Source: Bemisia tabaci (taxonomy: Eukaryota; Arthropoda; Insecta; Hemiptera; Aleyrodidae). Taken from it: a stretch of 64,000 nucleotides of DNA. Shown piece by piece: positions 1-12,019 of this stretch. Location: NCBI RefSeq assembly GCF_918797505.1, contig NC_092794.1, positions 65,199,345 to 65,263,344 of the forward strand, in the 5' to 3' direction. Both the position numbers and the translations under genes were made by a program. Position 1 is the first letter of the stretch, and each line of letters starts with the position of its first letter. The notes below the pieces were generated by a model. That model made no database searches and had not been told where the DNA came from. It saw nothing but the letters and a program-made list of their open reading frames with translations.

Positions 1-300
1 GCTTAGAGAGCTGATTTCACATTATTTTTTATAATTTTTTTCTGATATGGGAAACAGTATAAAAATAGATTTAAAAGTGAGAAAATGCACCGCAAAGTGA
101 CGTCATCTGGCGGCATTTTCTATTTAAACATACACGTATTTTAGCAGATTAGATCATTTTGTCATATCTTTCCAATCGTTGCTCAATTTTTGAATCAAGG
201 GTATCCTCGTGTTCCATTCACTCGGTAATTTCCACTTATACACGAAATTTAACAAATTTCAGACACCTGCGAATTCTGTACTGCGGTAGTTTACTAGGAT
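1..300 (-). repeat. Interspersed repeat R1, copy 1
   Basis: Reverse-complement match to 16860-17140 and 20995-21270. Shared landmarks are a GACGTCA site beside GGCGGCA-like sequence, a tract like TTTAAAAGTGAGAAAATG, and an oligo-T end. About 280 bp, strongly diverged, no coding capacity. Confidence 0.6.
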
Positions 301-1060
301 GATTCAAAACCAAGGAAATTTTCAGGGCAATAAAAATATTACCCTGATTAGAGGTATGGGTTTTTAAATGTCTTCAATTTTAAATCCCTTAAAAATATAT
401 GTAGTTACTTCTCGAAAGTAAGTGGGTCACATCAAAATCTATAAGAAGAATTTTAGTTAAATTTAATCGTATAAAGGCTAGGCATGGGGTGTATCTATAC
501 AGGAGACCCTGCACAATGGAAGATTAAAACCGAAAGAGCCTTTTCGAACAGCCATTTTCAAATAGAACTCCTTTTTTTTATATTTTTGCTGGTGTGACTA
601 TATTGCTACATTATAAGATACGTTTAAGCGAGAATCACACTGACCGAATGGGTCATATTCAGGAGGATAGAAAAAACAACTATGATGCTATGGATTGCAA
701 TATGGAGCCTTGTTTGGTTTCTGTTCTTCGTCCACCCTCAAACTTCACACGTTTACCTATCTCGGTTGAAAAAGTACTACGCTGATGGCAACGTTGAAGA
801 TATCTGCTTATATTTATCAAAAGGAAAGCACTCCACAATTTTTCTTGAACTTTCTTAGTAACTTTTCTGCATTTATTGGAAAAATAGTTCTAGATTTGAG
901 GGAGATTATAGTTAGAGTTAGTCAGTTTTCTTCTGAAAAAAAAAACAAAAAAATTCAAGAGATTTCTAGGCTTTAGCTATCGACAATCGACATGATACAA
1001 GTCCTGCAATATTACACCTAGATATTTCTGCAAAACTCTCAATGTAAATATGACAGGTTT
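301..1060. other. No recognised feature
   Basis: AT-rich sequence with only short chance open frames; no repeat partner or gene signal noticed. Confidence 0.5.
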
Positions 1061-1064
1061 ACCT

Positions 1065-1390
1065 AAAGCTACCCCCTTCCCCCTCCCCACAGTAAGGTAC
1101 TTGTAAGACAACCTCTCAACCCCCCCCCCTTTTTTAATCACGTAAGATTCGCTTGACCCTCCCCTGCTCCCCCTTTTTTTAGAAAATAACAGAGAGGGTC
1201 TAAAAAGTTGAAGAAAGAAATATTTTTGATGAAAAATATAATTTTCTTTTCATAGTTGAAGGCTAACGTAAAACTTAACTTGACCGTCTTACTCCCTCCG
1301 TAAGAGCCTTTACGTAAGGCAACCTCTGACCCCCTCTTCCTGCTTCAAGTAGCTCCCGTAATACTCGAATTGCCCCTTTCCGCTGAGGAG
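1065..1390. repeat. Pyrimidine-rich repeat with GTAAG(G/A) motifs
   Basis: Two half-copies (1065-1170, 1270-1345) of C-rich sequence punctuated by GTAAG and ACGTAAG motifs. The same composition and motif order occurs at 12555-12690, so this is an old interspersed repeat. Confidence 0.45.
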
Positions 1391-1840
1391 GTGAGCGGAG
1401 CGATGTGACGTCAGACTGCGGGAATCTATGAGAAAGCGGCCTTTAAAAATCGGAGACAAATTAAAAGTGAGAATGTGTCCCGCGGAGAGGGAAGGAGCTG
1501 ATAAATGAGGGAAGAGGCGCAGAAGAGAGCGCGGAGCCGGGATGAGCTGATGTAAAGAGGAGAGCGTGCGAAAATGGCACCTGTTCACCGGAGCCGTTTA
1601 TTAATCATAGAACGGTTGGCGGCGGTCTATTGTGGCAGCCCGCGGAGACATAGTGGCGTCGCAGCCATCCGGCTAGTGACGACGCCCCCTCGACTCCAGC
1701 CCAAGCAGCACCGGCGGCATCGGGGACATGCAGGTTGCCGCATCTCAACTTTCAAGGCGCTGTCCTCACTCCGTTTTAGGGTACAAGGTCCTTTCCTAAA
1801 ACGGCTTCTCTCCTTGAAAGGTTCCAGGTTTACAATGTGA
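1370..1840 (+). other. GC-rich unique block with an 88-codon open frame
   Basis: Markedly GC-richer than its surroundings. An open frame runs 1574-1840 from an ATG in good context (GAAAATGG), giving an Arg-rich, low-hydrophobicity product without a recognised domain. It could be a 5' exon or promoter region of an unseen gene, or chance. Confidence 0.2.
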
Positions 1841-1871
1841 CTAAGGGTGTAAGAAGATCTTTACCGCAGTA

Positions 1872-1873
<2 letters not shown>

Positions 1874-1910
<37 letters not shown>

Positions 1911-1922
1911 GTGTGTGTGTGT
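1874..1922. repeat. Poly-T tract plus GT dinucleotide repeat
   Basis: About 36 consecutive T followed by a short GT run; simple repeat. Confidence 0.95.
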
Positions 1923-2087
1923 CGCACTAGGTGGTTTTAAAATTTCCGAGGAAACACGCAGATCCGTAGTGAACGTTTTGGTTAACAACAAAACTGCACA
2001 AGAAAAATTTGGGGAAAAAATTGGATGAGCTTAGTGAAATTAGAAAAATTATTATTGAATGACACATTTTCTTTATTGTTTTGCTGA

Positions 2088-2738
2088 TCTGCCTCTTTTT
2101 GGGCCGTAGTATCTTGATTTATTTTGCAAGAAAAGCTCCGTACTTTTGGAGGATGCCTGTCATTCTTAATATATTGGAGCGCCTTCAATTTCGTATGATA
2201 CTGTGCAATACCTCTAGTGTGAAATAGTTGCTTCAGGCGCCGTGGCAGGCGGGCAGCCAGCGCGGAACCTGCATTAGCGCCTACAAACCTAACAGGGATA
2301 CTTCACGCGTTGCACAATGCGTGAAGTATCCCTGTTAGGTTTGTAGGCGCCCGTGCGTCGCCGCTCCGCTTCGTGTTAGGTTCTAATATTTAATCTCGCG
2401 GAGTTAGCGTTTTTCAATTCATGATTTTGAAATGTTTGCACACTCTGTATGGATTATTCTTATTTCAGTTGATGAAAAAAATATGTATAAAAGGAAAATA
2501 TAGTGTGTGTTTTGTAAATATTAAGGTGGTTCCGTATCAAACTTAATGATTTTCAAAGCACCGGCGATAGGAATTATAGCCCGGCTGTATGATTTTTTAT
2601 CGCTCCGCATAGCCCGGCTGTATGATTTTCTCTGCTTTCTACAGCCAGCTACATGCTTTTCTAATGCCTTCTTTAGCCGGCTATCAGAATTCCTATGGTA
2701 TTTTGAAACGCAGCTCCTATCGCCAATTTTTACCAGGG
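2088..2738 (+). mobile_element. Palindrome-carrying TIR element, copy A (5' truncated)
   Basis: Homologous to the right part of 9850-11813 and, inverted, to 41488-42427. Contains the 74-bp hairpin at 2277-2350 and a series of short TATAGCCGGCTRTA-type motifs, and ends in CCAATTTTTACCAGGG at 2738, the terminal inverted repeat of the family. The left terminus is missing. Nonautonomous, no coding capacity. Confidence 0.8.
2277..2350. repeat. Near-perfect 74-bp palindrome
   Basis: Arms run from GCGCCTACAAACCTAACAGG to its reverse complement with essentially no spacer; one arm differs near the centre (GCGT versus GCAT). It is the conserved heart of copies A, B and C. Confidence 0.95.
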
Positions 2739-3180
2739 ATGGCGTGAATGATCGATTATCGATACCTCGCCATCTGAGGCTATGGTAAAGAATCGATTAC
2801 TGAAGTGTTCGCTGCGAACACCCCAATAATCGATCTTTTTTCATAGGTTTGAGTGGCGTATCAATCGATGTATCGCAAAGCACGCCACGCCACTGTCCGT
2901 TTCCGACGTTTTCGGATTCATGTTTTACTTTGTTTTTTCTTCGGAAAACTAGTCAACGTAATTTCTTGAAAACTTCCTTAATTTTTCTTTTCTTTTATGA
3001 GAATATTCTGTGTAAATTTCAAGCTATAAAGTTGCCTTGTTCCGCTTCGAAAAAATAAAATAATAGCGGACATTTTTAAACACCGCAATGGAGATACGTA
3101 GTTATGTACTACCCATCGATATGGGACCTCCCAAGGAATAGAGCCGATCAGGGACTGTTCAAGTATTACGTAAGCCACTC
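2739..3180. repeat. ATCGAT-rich segment and half-MITE
   Basis: 2745-2880 resembles the 52-bp segment near 18600-18650 (paired AATCGAT motifs around a hairpin). 2925-3110 resembles the MITE-like sequences at 4610-4700 and 44220-44360 (GGAAAACTAG... AAATTTCAAGCT...). Confidence 0.4.
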
Positions 3181-3455
3181 AGCGGGCTGATTATTGAAAT
3201 TGATAGACAAAGCGATAAACAAACAAAACATAGGGAGTATGGAGCGATCCTATTGGTTGAAATGGGTGGTTCCTATAGACTAAGGGAGAAAATGATGGAC
3301 TAACTATCGGGGATCTCGTGGGTTGCCGTTAGTTAGTCTATTACCTACCTCCTTTGTCCATTGCAACCACCCGCTTTCACTAATAAAATCTCTCCATATC
3401 TATTTTGTCTTCTCTGTCTATAGCTTTGTCTATCAATTTCAATAATCGGCCTGCA
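3181..3455. mobile_element. MITE (TIR starts AGCGGGCTGATTATTG), copy 1
   Basis: About 275 bp foldback: outer inverted repeats containing TTGAAATTGATAGACAAAGC and its complement, plus an inner hairpin around GACTAACTA/TAGTTAGTC. Other copies at 3591-3844 and 36395-36900. Confidence 0.85.
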
Positions 3456-3590
3456 GAGGTGTGAGAGGGGGGGTCTGAGCTTGACTGGAGGGGTGCCTAA
3501 GATTCTGTAAGGAGAAACAGAGAGACCAGCCATTTTTTTTTTTTTAAATTTTTATCTTTACTTTCTAATTTTCCATTAATTTGCTGTTTG

Positions 3591-3844
3591 TTGAAATTGA
3601 TAGACGAAGCGATAGACATTGAAGACATAGGTAAGGAGAATGGAGCGATCCTTTTTGTTGATACGGTTGGTTCCTTTCGACTCAGGGGGAAAATGATGGA
3701 CTAACTATAGGGTCTCTCGTAGGTTGCCGTTAGTTAGTCTATTATTTACCTTATTTGTCCAATTCAACCACCCGATTCCACCAGTAGGATCCCTCTATAT
3801 CATTTTGGTCTCCTTTGTCTTTAGCTTTGTCTATCAATTTCAAC
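3591..3844. mobile_element. Same MITE family, copy 2
   Basis: Foldback with the same TIR (TTGAAATTGATAGACGAAGC) and the same inner hairpin as 3181-3455; the outermost bases are degraded. Confidence 0.85.
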
Positions 3845-4008
3845 ACCCTGTTACGCACGATGCAACCAGGGAACCCACGAAATGGGCAATGCCATGATCT
3901 TGAACCTTGCCATACTCTAACACGGACGAAGAAGAATAGTATCACGGAAAAATGCAATATACTTCGAGCGTACTGCCTCGGGTAAAATCGTCAAAATGTG
4001 TATCTTCA

Positions 4009-4420
4009 CACTGAAAAAAAATTCTCGGCGTTTTTACCAAGGTCCGTTGGTACCTTTACCATCTCAATTTTTTTACCAATTATTGGTAATTTAATCAAGA
4101 CAGACTGGTAAGCTTACCTAAAAACCGGTATTTTTACTGTTTTTTTAGGTAAGGATACCACTTTCATTGGTAATCAATTCTCGGTAACTTTGCCATTTTA
4201 TTTCGGTAATTCTACCGCAGTTGATAAAAAATATTGGCGTTTTTTCCAAGGTCCAGTAAAATTACTGAGAAAGTTCAATAATTCTACCGAGATTTCTCGG
4301 AAAATTACCAATTCCATAAACGGTAATTTTACCAAGAAAAAACTAGGATCAAATAGAACCCTGAATTCTTGGTAATTTTACCCTTTTTTTAGTAAATACA
4401 CCAAGATTTTTCTTTCAGTG
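4009..4420. mobile_element. CACTG-ended MITE rich in TTACCAAG motifs
   Basis: Begins CACTGAAAAAAAATTC and ends TTTTTCTTTCAGTG. The interior has many inverted repeats of GGTAAT/ATTACC and TACCAAGA types. About 410 bp, no coding capacity. Confidence 0.75.
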
Positions 4421-4496
4421 CAATCCTTGTATGGATCGATGTGTTGCGCTCATGGGTTGCATGTCTGTGATAAACACAGCAATAAAGTTAGAATAT

Positions 4497-4735
4497 CGAC
4501 GGTGAGTCCGCAACCACGTATCTCAGTTTGTGACGTTGCAGACTTCCTGTCATGCTATACTTTTTAAACGGGGAAAACTCGACGGAAAATTCTTTAAAAC
4601 TGTCATTATTTTCCTTCTCCGTGCAAAGAAAATTTTGCGAAAACCTCAAGGAATGATGTCGATTTGATTTTTCTTGAAAAATAAAATAAGAGCGGAAATT
4701 TTCCAACGCCGCAAACGAGATGAGTGGTTAGGGAC
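4497..4735. mobile_element. GACGGTG-TIR MITE, diverged copy
   Basis: Starts CGACGGTGAGTCCGCAAC and ends near CCTACACCGTC; the interior shares GACTTCCTGTCAT and TTAAAACTG-type blocks in the same order as 25320-25571 and, inverted, 30446-30686. Confidence 0.6.
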
Positions 4736-6400
4736 CTACACCGTCAATATCTGTTCCCTGGTACACAGTAAGACAAGTAACTCACATGTTGTGTTATATA
4801 AATACAGGAGTATAAGAGGTAACCTAAACATGCGTGCAGTTAATATTCTAGAGCAATTTAGTTTAGCAGGACATTTTTTTCAAACCCAGATCTTTCCGAC
4901 TATGATACGATTTTTTCCTAGTATTGATGCTTATCGTCAAGTTATAAAATAAGTAACATTTAAATTAACCCTCGCAAGTATTGTTATAGAAAATAAAAAG
5001 AAATTTGGTGCAGAGCCACCACGAAAAAGTCTGAAATAAACGATAAAAAATCGCGAGTCGATGTTATGTTTGGCGTCAAACATCACATATGTACTTATGT
5101 ATGTATAATGGTGCAGAAGGCATCTGCTGACAGATCGCCATGCAGATGATCCGTTTTCCTGCCATAATGATGAATAGTGTATTGCGAAGATCCCTGGTGG
5201 TAGAGCAAGATATATCGATTAACATAACCGTTAGTTAAGAATTAATTGATAATAACGGCTTACTAATGAGCCTATGAATATTAATTAACATGAAACAGCG
5301 AATTTCTCTTATCTATCTAACGTTTATAAAGTTCTTAATGTTATTACCTCTTTAAAAGAACGTTTGATCTTGAAATTCAGGATGTTGGGACAGTTTAGTA
5401 CTTTCCTCATGAATGAAATATATGTTCAATGAATAAAAATTATAATTAAGCAATATAAAAACAACAATAAAAGTTGACAAAGTATTGTTCACATAGCTAA
5501 CGAATAATAAGTGAATAACTGCTCAGCATTGGGTGGAGGTTTTTGTTGAAAAATATTTTTTCTGAAGTGTTCGTGAAACAACTCTCCCGCATTCGTCGTT
5601 TTTAGGTCAGTAAGAGTTAGCAGCCGCCGCCCTTGTTATAGGAGAGCAATATTGTGATACCATTAAACGATCTAATTACTTTTCGAAAAATTGACAATTT
5701 TTCGAACGACAATTAATATCATCGGCAAAATAGGCAACGCTAGAATTACGTTCAGTTGTAAGAAAAACACGCAAAGTTCCTTTATTGTCAGTATCATTAG
5801 CGACGAACAATGAGCTAGTTTCATTATAACGCCTGGATGCAACTATTCGAGCTCCACTGATGTCCGTGTTGCATACGCACGGGATTGAAGGCGTTTTGAC
5901 CCTCCGAGTACTCTCAGCCTAACCCGCGGCGTGGGCTGTATCGCGAGGGAATGCAGCGGTCAATTCTGCGCTAGTAATTATACAAAGACATCTCTTCGGC
6001 ACGAAAAGCTGCACAACTGCGTAGAATTTGAGTATCTTTTGTACTTCAGTTCAGATGTTCCGATGTGCTGAACATTATTTTGTTGAGTAGCTCCTCATGT
6101 TGAAGCGATGTCCTTTAGGTTTTTTAAAGTCTGAAATTAACAATCAACGCTTCTGAGGCTGTTTTTCGAGTGTCTCGTACAGTTATTACTTATCTTCAGA
6201 AATTAGAGAAAAGTATCTCTATTTGCGACGTTGCAGATATCTTGTTAAATTTTACTTTCAAAGAAAAACTCCAGAAAGTTATTTCTTGAAATTTTTACCG
6301 ATTTAATTGTTTATCCCAACCATAATTTCATGGTAAAATTTTATGCCATTACCTTCATTATTATTTTTGTTCATAAACAAGCAACGAGCCGAGATTTTGA
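4736..6400. other. Unassigned AT-rich sequence
   Basis: No gene recognised. 5825-5960 matches interspersed family F (see 37340-38960): ATGCAACTATTCGAG... then GATGTCCGTGTTGCAT and ATTGAAGGCGTTTTGACC. Confidence 0.4.
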
Positions 6401-7140
6401 AACATCGTCATTAAAACTTTCTGGTCCAAAAACTGTTGAGATGAAACCTTTCATTACCGTGTGAACTGTCCTCACATCTCAGATGCGGCAACAGAGAATA
6501 CACCTCCGTGTGGATACACTTTTCCCGCCAATAAAGGGCTAGCGATGCTGCCCTTCCGTTAAGAAATTCTCGAGTCCGACCCCAGGATGCCCTCAAAACG
6601 TTGTGATTAACCGTTCTTTTGGCATCGCCACATGTCACCCGTGTATGAATGTACACGTTCTCCCACCGCTAATGGCACTGCAATTCTTGTGGATAGATTA
6701 ACGATTTTGAGCACGGGGCATTGTTCTCTTATCTTGTCCTTATCAATGTTATCTGAAATTAATGTTTGATAAATTAATGTTCACTTGATTTATCATGCCC
6801 TTAGCGCACCGCAATGGCGTCGTCATGCTCCTCCTCTCTTCCCGCACATTCGTGAAGTCAACGCACCTTATGTGCGTTGATACACGATGACGTGAAAGAA
6901 ATGATACAGCAATACGATCATACAAATTTGGATGGTAAACACGGATTTTTGGGGAAGAAACAGCTGAAATGTGCCTGGAAGCAAAATGGATACGTTGGTT
7001 TTTTGTAAAAAATTTAAAGTGTGACAAAATCCTTAACGGAAATTGTTCAATACCTGGACATAACTTCACTCCTGGTATAGATTCATCGTAAAAATGCTTG
7101 CTTGCGACTATCAGCAAGTCCAGAGGTTTTTGGGACATGT
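6401..7140. other. Repeat-derived sequence with chance open frames
   Basis: Frames of 81 and 129 codons on the minus strand carry no recognisable domain. 6950-7060 shares word order (GGGGAAAAATAGCTGAAATATG-like, AAAATTTAAAGTG, TGTTCAATA) with 8535-8645, so both are probably copies of an old repeat. Confidence 0.4.
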
Positions 7141-7143
7141 GAC

Positions 7144-7346
7144 TAGCATTGCAATGTTGCTAAGATTGTGCAACTTCTTTTGTCTTGGAGGAAAACCCCG
7201 ATTATCCATTAATAGTTTCTATTTTACTCGCTCAAAACTGTAAATTTAAGACAAAAATCACCATCTAAATTTCATAGTTTTTCACGATTTCCGCAATTTT
7301 ATTGCAACAGATGAAGTTGCACAATCTTAGCATCATTGCAATGCTA
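7144..7346. mobile_element. MITE with TIR TAGCATTGCAATG
   Basis: About 33-bp inverted repeats (TAGCATTGCAATGTTGCTAA and its complement) flank about 140 bp. A solo fragment of the terminus lies at 44477-44507. Confidence 0.85.
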
Positions 7347-9080
7347 CTGGTTCCTTCTTGCAAAATGCAATCCATGTATGAATCTTTACTTCATTCTAAA
7401 AATCCATATGAAAAATCGTTCTCTAAAGTGGCAACGACCAGTGTATTTGACTACAAGGTTGTCACTTCTTATAATGAAACGATCCTCCATTTCTGCATGA
7501 ACAAAACACGTGGAGAAGCGTCTATTTATCCCTCCGACAACTTTGTCCTCTTAAGAAGACAAACAGAGTCTTGGGACGGAGTGTTCGACCCCAACTGCTG
7601 GGCAACTGACCCGCGGCTGCCGGCAACAGTCCGCTAATTTTTTACCAGAAAATCGATCGTCATTGTTGCGCGCTGATTCCAATTCAGCAATCCATTATTC
7701 GTCCATTGTGTGCGCCTTGAGTGGCTATTCTGTCTTCATTGTCGCTCGATCGTCTCTCATTCTCGCCCCCTTTGCAATGTTTATATTCTCCCCCCCCCCT
7801 CTCACGGCTGAACCCCCAAATTAAATTTGTGCTCTGCGCGTTGGATGAAGTAACGCACGCAGGGGTGCGCACCGGAAAAAGAGAGGCGCCAAAATTTTCT
7901 GGGAACAGGGCCCGGGTGTTTTCTGGCCCGGGTGGAAGGTTGGAGACCCCCAACCCAAAATTCTGTTGAGACCTTTCTGAGGTCTCCGCGAGGGCAAACA
8001 AAAAAATTACTTGCAGGAAAATAAAATACGGAAGATTTCAAAATGAGCGGTATTTGCGCCTCGAATGTAACCTTCTTGGACTGCTTGGGGCCTCAAGATC
8101 CGAAGAAGCATCCAGATCCCTGACTTTTAAATGAAGGGGCCTAATGAAAAGCGTAGATCCCGCACTTGCCTGGAGTCCAGTTCCGCTTTAAACATAAATG
8201 CTAACCAAACCATCAATTTTGTCCAAAAGTCTCGTTAAAATTAAAAAAATTTCAGTTTCTACACCCGCCATAAAGGAAAATCTTCAGAGAGAGGGAGAGT
8301 AAACGAACATCAAGATAATGAAACTGGTATCACTCCAAACTTCTAGCAAAAACATATCCATAACACTTGGAAGTACCTACATTACAGCTGTTTATTTTTA
8401 AAAGTCTTTTTCGCACAATCTCCGTTAAAGTTGAATGTACCAAAAGTACAAAAGTTAACCGTTCGGTTTGATCGATAATCATATACAATATTTTGCGTTT
8501 GGATACTTTCAGAATTATCAAAGGTTCACAAAAATTTCGTGGGGAAAAATAGCTGAAATATGATTTATCTAGGCTCAATCGATTCACTATTGACAAAAAT
8601 TTAAAGTGAACCCCGTATTTTGCAGCGAAACCTGTTCAATATCACTCGATGTTTGTCCACGCCACATATTCACCTTAACGCACTCATTTGGAGCTCCTAT
8701 TTTGTTTGTAAAAACACAGTTTCACAAGCTTACCTTAAATCCTTAACCAAAGATACCGAGACACGTGGAGAGTTAGAATTTGGGGGGGGGGGGGGGTAAG
8801 CCAATGAAAAGCATACTTTTAATTCCTCTGAGGGAATGCTGCTGCCGGAATTTGCTTCTAAGACTCTAACTCACGAGGTCATACAATTTTGATTAGGTGC
8901 GTTGAAGTAAACCTACTTTTTCTCTCCTCTCCTGGGAATCCTTTGCGGGGGAGTGAGCTGCCTGCACGGCGCGCCGCACCTCACCTAGCGCTTTCTCGGA
9001 GAACTCGCGGCTTCCCTAGATTTACGGGTGCTCTATCCCCGATTGATAATAACTTCAAGTCGGTGGTCTTCAGGCTTCCT
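7347..9080. other. Unassigned sequence
   Basis: Contains homopolymer runs (C near 7790, G near 8783-8797) and a GC-richer patch at 7850-7960 with overlapping short open frames. No recognised gene. Confidence 0.4.
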
Positions 9081-9339
9081 ACACTGCCGTGCCAAAGAAG
9101 AACGCCGTATGAGCATCTGAGAGTTGCCAACTTTCTTTCGATAAAATGTTTATTATTGAGGGAGGTTATGAATATTTTTCCTTGAAATTTTCAGGATTTT
9201 CAGATCAAAATACTGACAAAATTCTCTAGAAAATTGGAAGGAAAATATTCATAAGTTTACCTGGGAATTCGTGTTTTATAAAAGACAATTTGGCAACGCC
9301 TGAAGGTTCATACGGCGTTTTTCTTTAGCACGGTAGTAT
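9081..9339. mobile_element. 255-bp MITE family (TIR ACTGCCGTGCTAAGG), copy 1
   Basis: Inverted repeats of the type TACTGCCGTGCTAAGGAAAA plus ACGCCGTATGA flank a core with GAAATTTTCAGG and GGAAAATATTCATAAGTTTA. Eight copies in the window; this one is nearly full length. Confidence 0.9.
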
Positions 9340-9849
9340 CGGCAAACACATCCATGGCTAAAGTCACAAATGTTTATCCTCGCTGTAACGCTCCGAAATC
9401 TCCGATAGTGTTTTATATTATTAAGTAAAACCTATCCAAATTATATCATTGAAATCTTATTTTAATATGTTTGCTTTAGTGAGAAGCTTCCCATAAAATT
9501 TTAAGAAAATCTGCTCCTCGGTTCTTGTTTAAAACAATTAAACTCAAGGTGAGATTTGCAACGTCGCAATCATAGATATGTATAGTCTGACTTTAATCAT
9601 CGTGTTTATGTAGGGAGTCTCATAAATAAACGATCAGACAACTAGAGCGTCTATCATGGCTCAAAGATAAGACTTCCTTTCTCTATAAAATTTTTAAAAA
9701 AGTGCTCTATGTCGCGTCGGAGCTACAATCCCCTCCCCCCCTTTCTTGGAAATATCATGGATTCGTCTGTATTTTCCGGGGCAATTATGGACCAAAACTC
9801 GTGAAAAATGGCTACTTTTCGTGATTTTCAGCACTATTAAGATATCAAA
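9340..9849. other. Unassigned sequence
   Basis: AT-rich, no gene or repeat structure noticed. Confidence 0.4.
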
Positions 9850-9931
9850 CCCCGGTAAAAATTGGCAGTAGAATCTGTGTTCCAAAATACCATAGACCTA
9901 CAGCCGGCTGTAAGATTTCCAATAGCTTCTA

Positions 9932-10938
9932 CAGGGTGATCCAAAAGTCCCTTCCACCCCCTCTAACTTTTTACTTAATTGAGGTAAAGATTTGAAACTT
10001 GGGGGATATTCCTGGGTAAAAGGGAGCTACTTTTTGGCCCCCCTAAAATTTTCAGGGGGTCCCCCTTGGGGGGGGGGGGGCAACGGCCCCCAACTTTGAA
10101 TTTTCAAATGGGAAGACCCCCTTTGAGATAGCTCGTTCGAAAGAGCATAAAAAAAGAAAACTTTTCGTGCAAACCCGAAGTCAATATCTCAAACCATTTC
10201 AAAATGGCGGCCGGTTAAAGTTCAAAATGGCCGAAAATTCACACCGGTTATTTGTGGATGGATTTGCGCGAAAATCGGCTGGTAGGGGTATTTTGACACG
10301 AGAAAAACGAATTTGACGTCAGATTTTCAAAAAAACCAAAATTTCCAAAATGGCCGCCGGTTAAAGTTTAAAATGGCCGAAAATTTTCACCTTGGTTTTT
10401 TCCTGATGGATTTGCCTCAAACTTGGAATTTGAGAGTATATTGGCATAAGATAAACAAAGAACTTAGATTTATAAAAAAATCATTTTTGGTCATTTTGAA
10501 CTGTAACCGGTGGCCATTTTGGAAATTTTGGTTTTTTTGAAAATCTAACGTCAAATTCGTTTTTCTCGTGTCAAAATACCCATACATACCGATTTTCGCG
10601 CAAATCCATCGACAAATAACCGATGTGAATTTTCGGCCATTTTGAACTTTAACCGGCCGCCATTTTGAAACGGTTTAAGATATTGACTTCGGGTTTGCGT
10701 GAAAAGTTTTCGTTTTTTATGTTCTTTCGAACGAGCTATCACAAAGGGGGTCTTCCCATTTGAAAATTTAAAGTTTGGGGCCGTTGCCCCCCCCCCCCCC
10801 CAAGGGAGGCCCCCCTGAAAATTTTAGGGAGGCCAAAAAGTAGCTCCCTTTGACCTAGGAATATCCCCCAAGTTTCAAATCTTTACCTCAATTAGGTAAA
10901 AAGTTAGAGAGGGTGGAAAGTACTTTTGGATCACCCTG
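9932..10938. mobile_element. 1-kb foldback (long palindrome), copy 1
   Basis: Starts CAGGGTGATCCAAAAGT and ends with its complement, ACTTTTGGATCACCCTG. The whole element is an imperfect palindrome with arms of about 500 bp containing C and G homopolymers and repeated AAAATGGCGGCCGGTTAAAG-like words. It is bracketed by TA on both sides, as with Tc1/mariner-type insertion. Second copy at 37811-38759. Confidence 0.9.
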
Positions 10939-11271
10939 TATAGCCGGCAGCACGATTTCTTATAGCCTTTTAAAGCCGATGGCGATAAAGCAACAGCCTG
11001 GCGATAAAGTGTATGCTAAACGTTGCTAATTACGGATGCTAGGACTTCGTGAGTTTTTGAACTACCGCTCTCTTTTTGGGCCGTAGTATCTTGATTTATT
11101 TTGCAAGGAAAGCTCCGTACTTTTGAAGGATGCCTGCCATTCCTAATATGTTGGAGCGCCTTCAATTTTGTATGATACTGTGCAATACCTCTGGTGCGAA
11201 ATAGTTGCTTCAAGCGCCGTGGTTCGCTGCGGCGCGGCGCGGCTGGCGGGCGGCCAGCGCGAAACGCGCAT

Positions 11272-11348
11272 TGGCGCCTACAAACCTAACAGGGATACTT
11301 CACGCATTGCGCAATGCGTGAAGTATCCCTATTAGGTTTGTAGGCGCC
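11272..11348. repeat. Near-perfect palindrome of copy B
   Basis: Same hairpin as 2277-2350 and 41936-42011, with centre GCATTGCGCAATGC and a single arm mismatch (CTATTAGG versus CTGTTAGG). Confidence 0.95.
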
Positions 11349-12019
11349 AGTGCGCCGCCGCTCCGCTTTGTGTTAGGCTCTAATATTTAATCTCGTGGAG
11401 TCAGCGTTTTCAACTCATGACTTCGAAATGTTTGGCACACTCTGTATGGATTATTCTCATTTTAATTGATGAAAAAAATATGTAGTAAAGGAAAATATAA
11501 TGTGCGTTTTGTAAATATTAAGGTGATTCCGTACAAACTTAAGGATTTACAAAGCACACGAATTTCTACACAATTTGTTAAAGCCTTTTATAGCCGATGG
11601 CGAAAAAGCAACAGCCAGGCGATAAAGTGTAAAGCCCGGCGATAGAAACTATAGCCCGGCTGTATAAATTTTTATCGCTTCGTGTAGCCCGGCCGTATGA
11701 TTTTTTCCACTTCCTACAGCCAGCTATATGATTTTCTATCGCCTTCTTCAGCCGGCTATAAGAATTCCTATGGTATTTTGAAACGCAGCTCCTATCGCCA
11801 ATTTTTACCAGGGAAAATATGCGAAACTCCAAATTGAAGGGACAGTTCAGGGGATCCAAGCAGGAGCTTTGATTTTACACCCTAAGAGATCAAAAAACCC
11901 CTGGGAGTTTAAAATCTGCCCACCTAAATTCAGATTTTAATATTTTTTTTATTATTTTTTTTAAAAGAAAGAGACCCACTTAAAGCGGAAGATAGTACCA
12001 CCGCAGTCGAAACACGTGT

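Larger units (their letters stand above)
9850..11813 (+). mobile_element. Palindrome-carrying TIR element, copy B, interrupted by a 1-kb foldback
   Basis: Left terminus CCCCGGTAAAAATTGGCAG at 9850 and right terminus CCAATTTTTACCAGGG ending at 11813 are inverted repeats. The left end runs to 9931, is broken by the foldback 9932-10938, and resumes with TATAGCCGGC. Copy C (41488-42427, inverted) shows the uninterrupted arrangement. The internal palindrome is at 11272-11348. No open frame for a transposase: nonautonomous. Confidence 0.88.

Noticed and set aside
6749..7138. 129-codon minus-strand frame
   Set aside because: No domain, no splice or codon evidence, and part of the stretch resembles 8535-8645.
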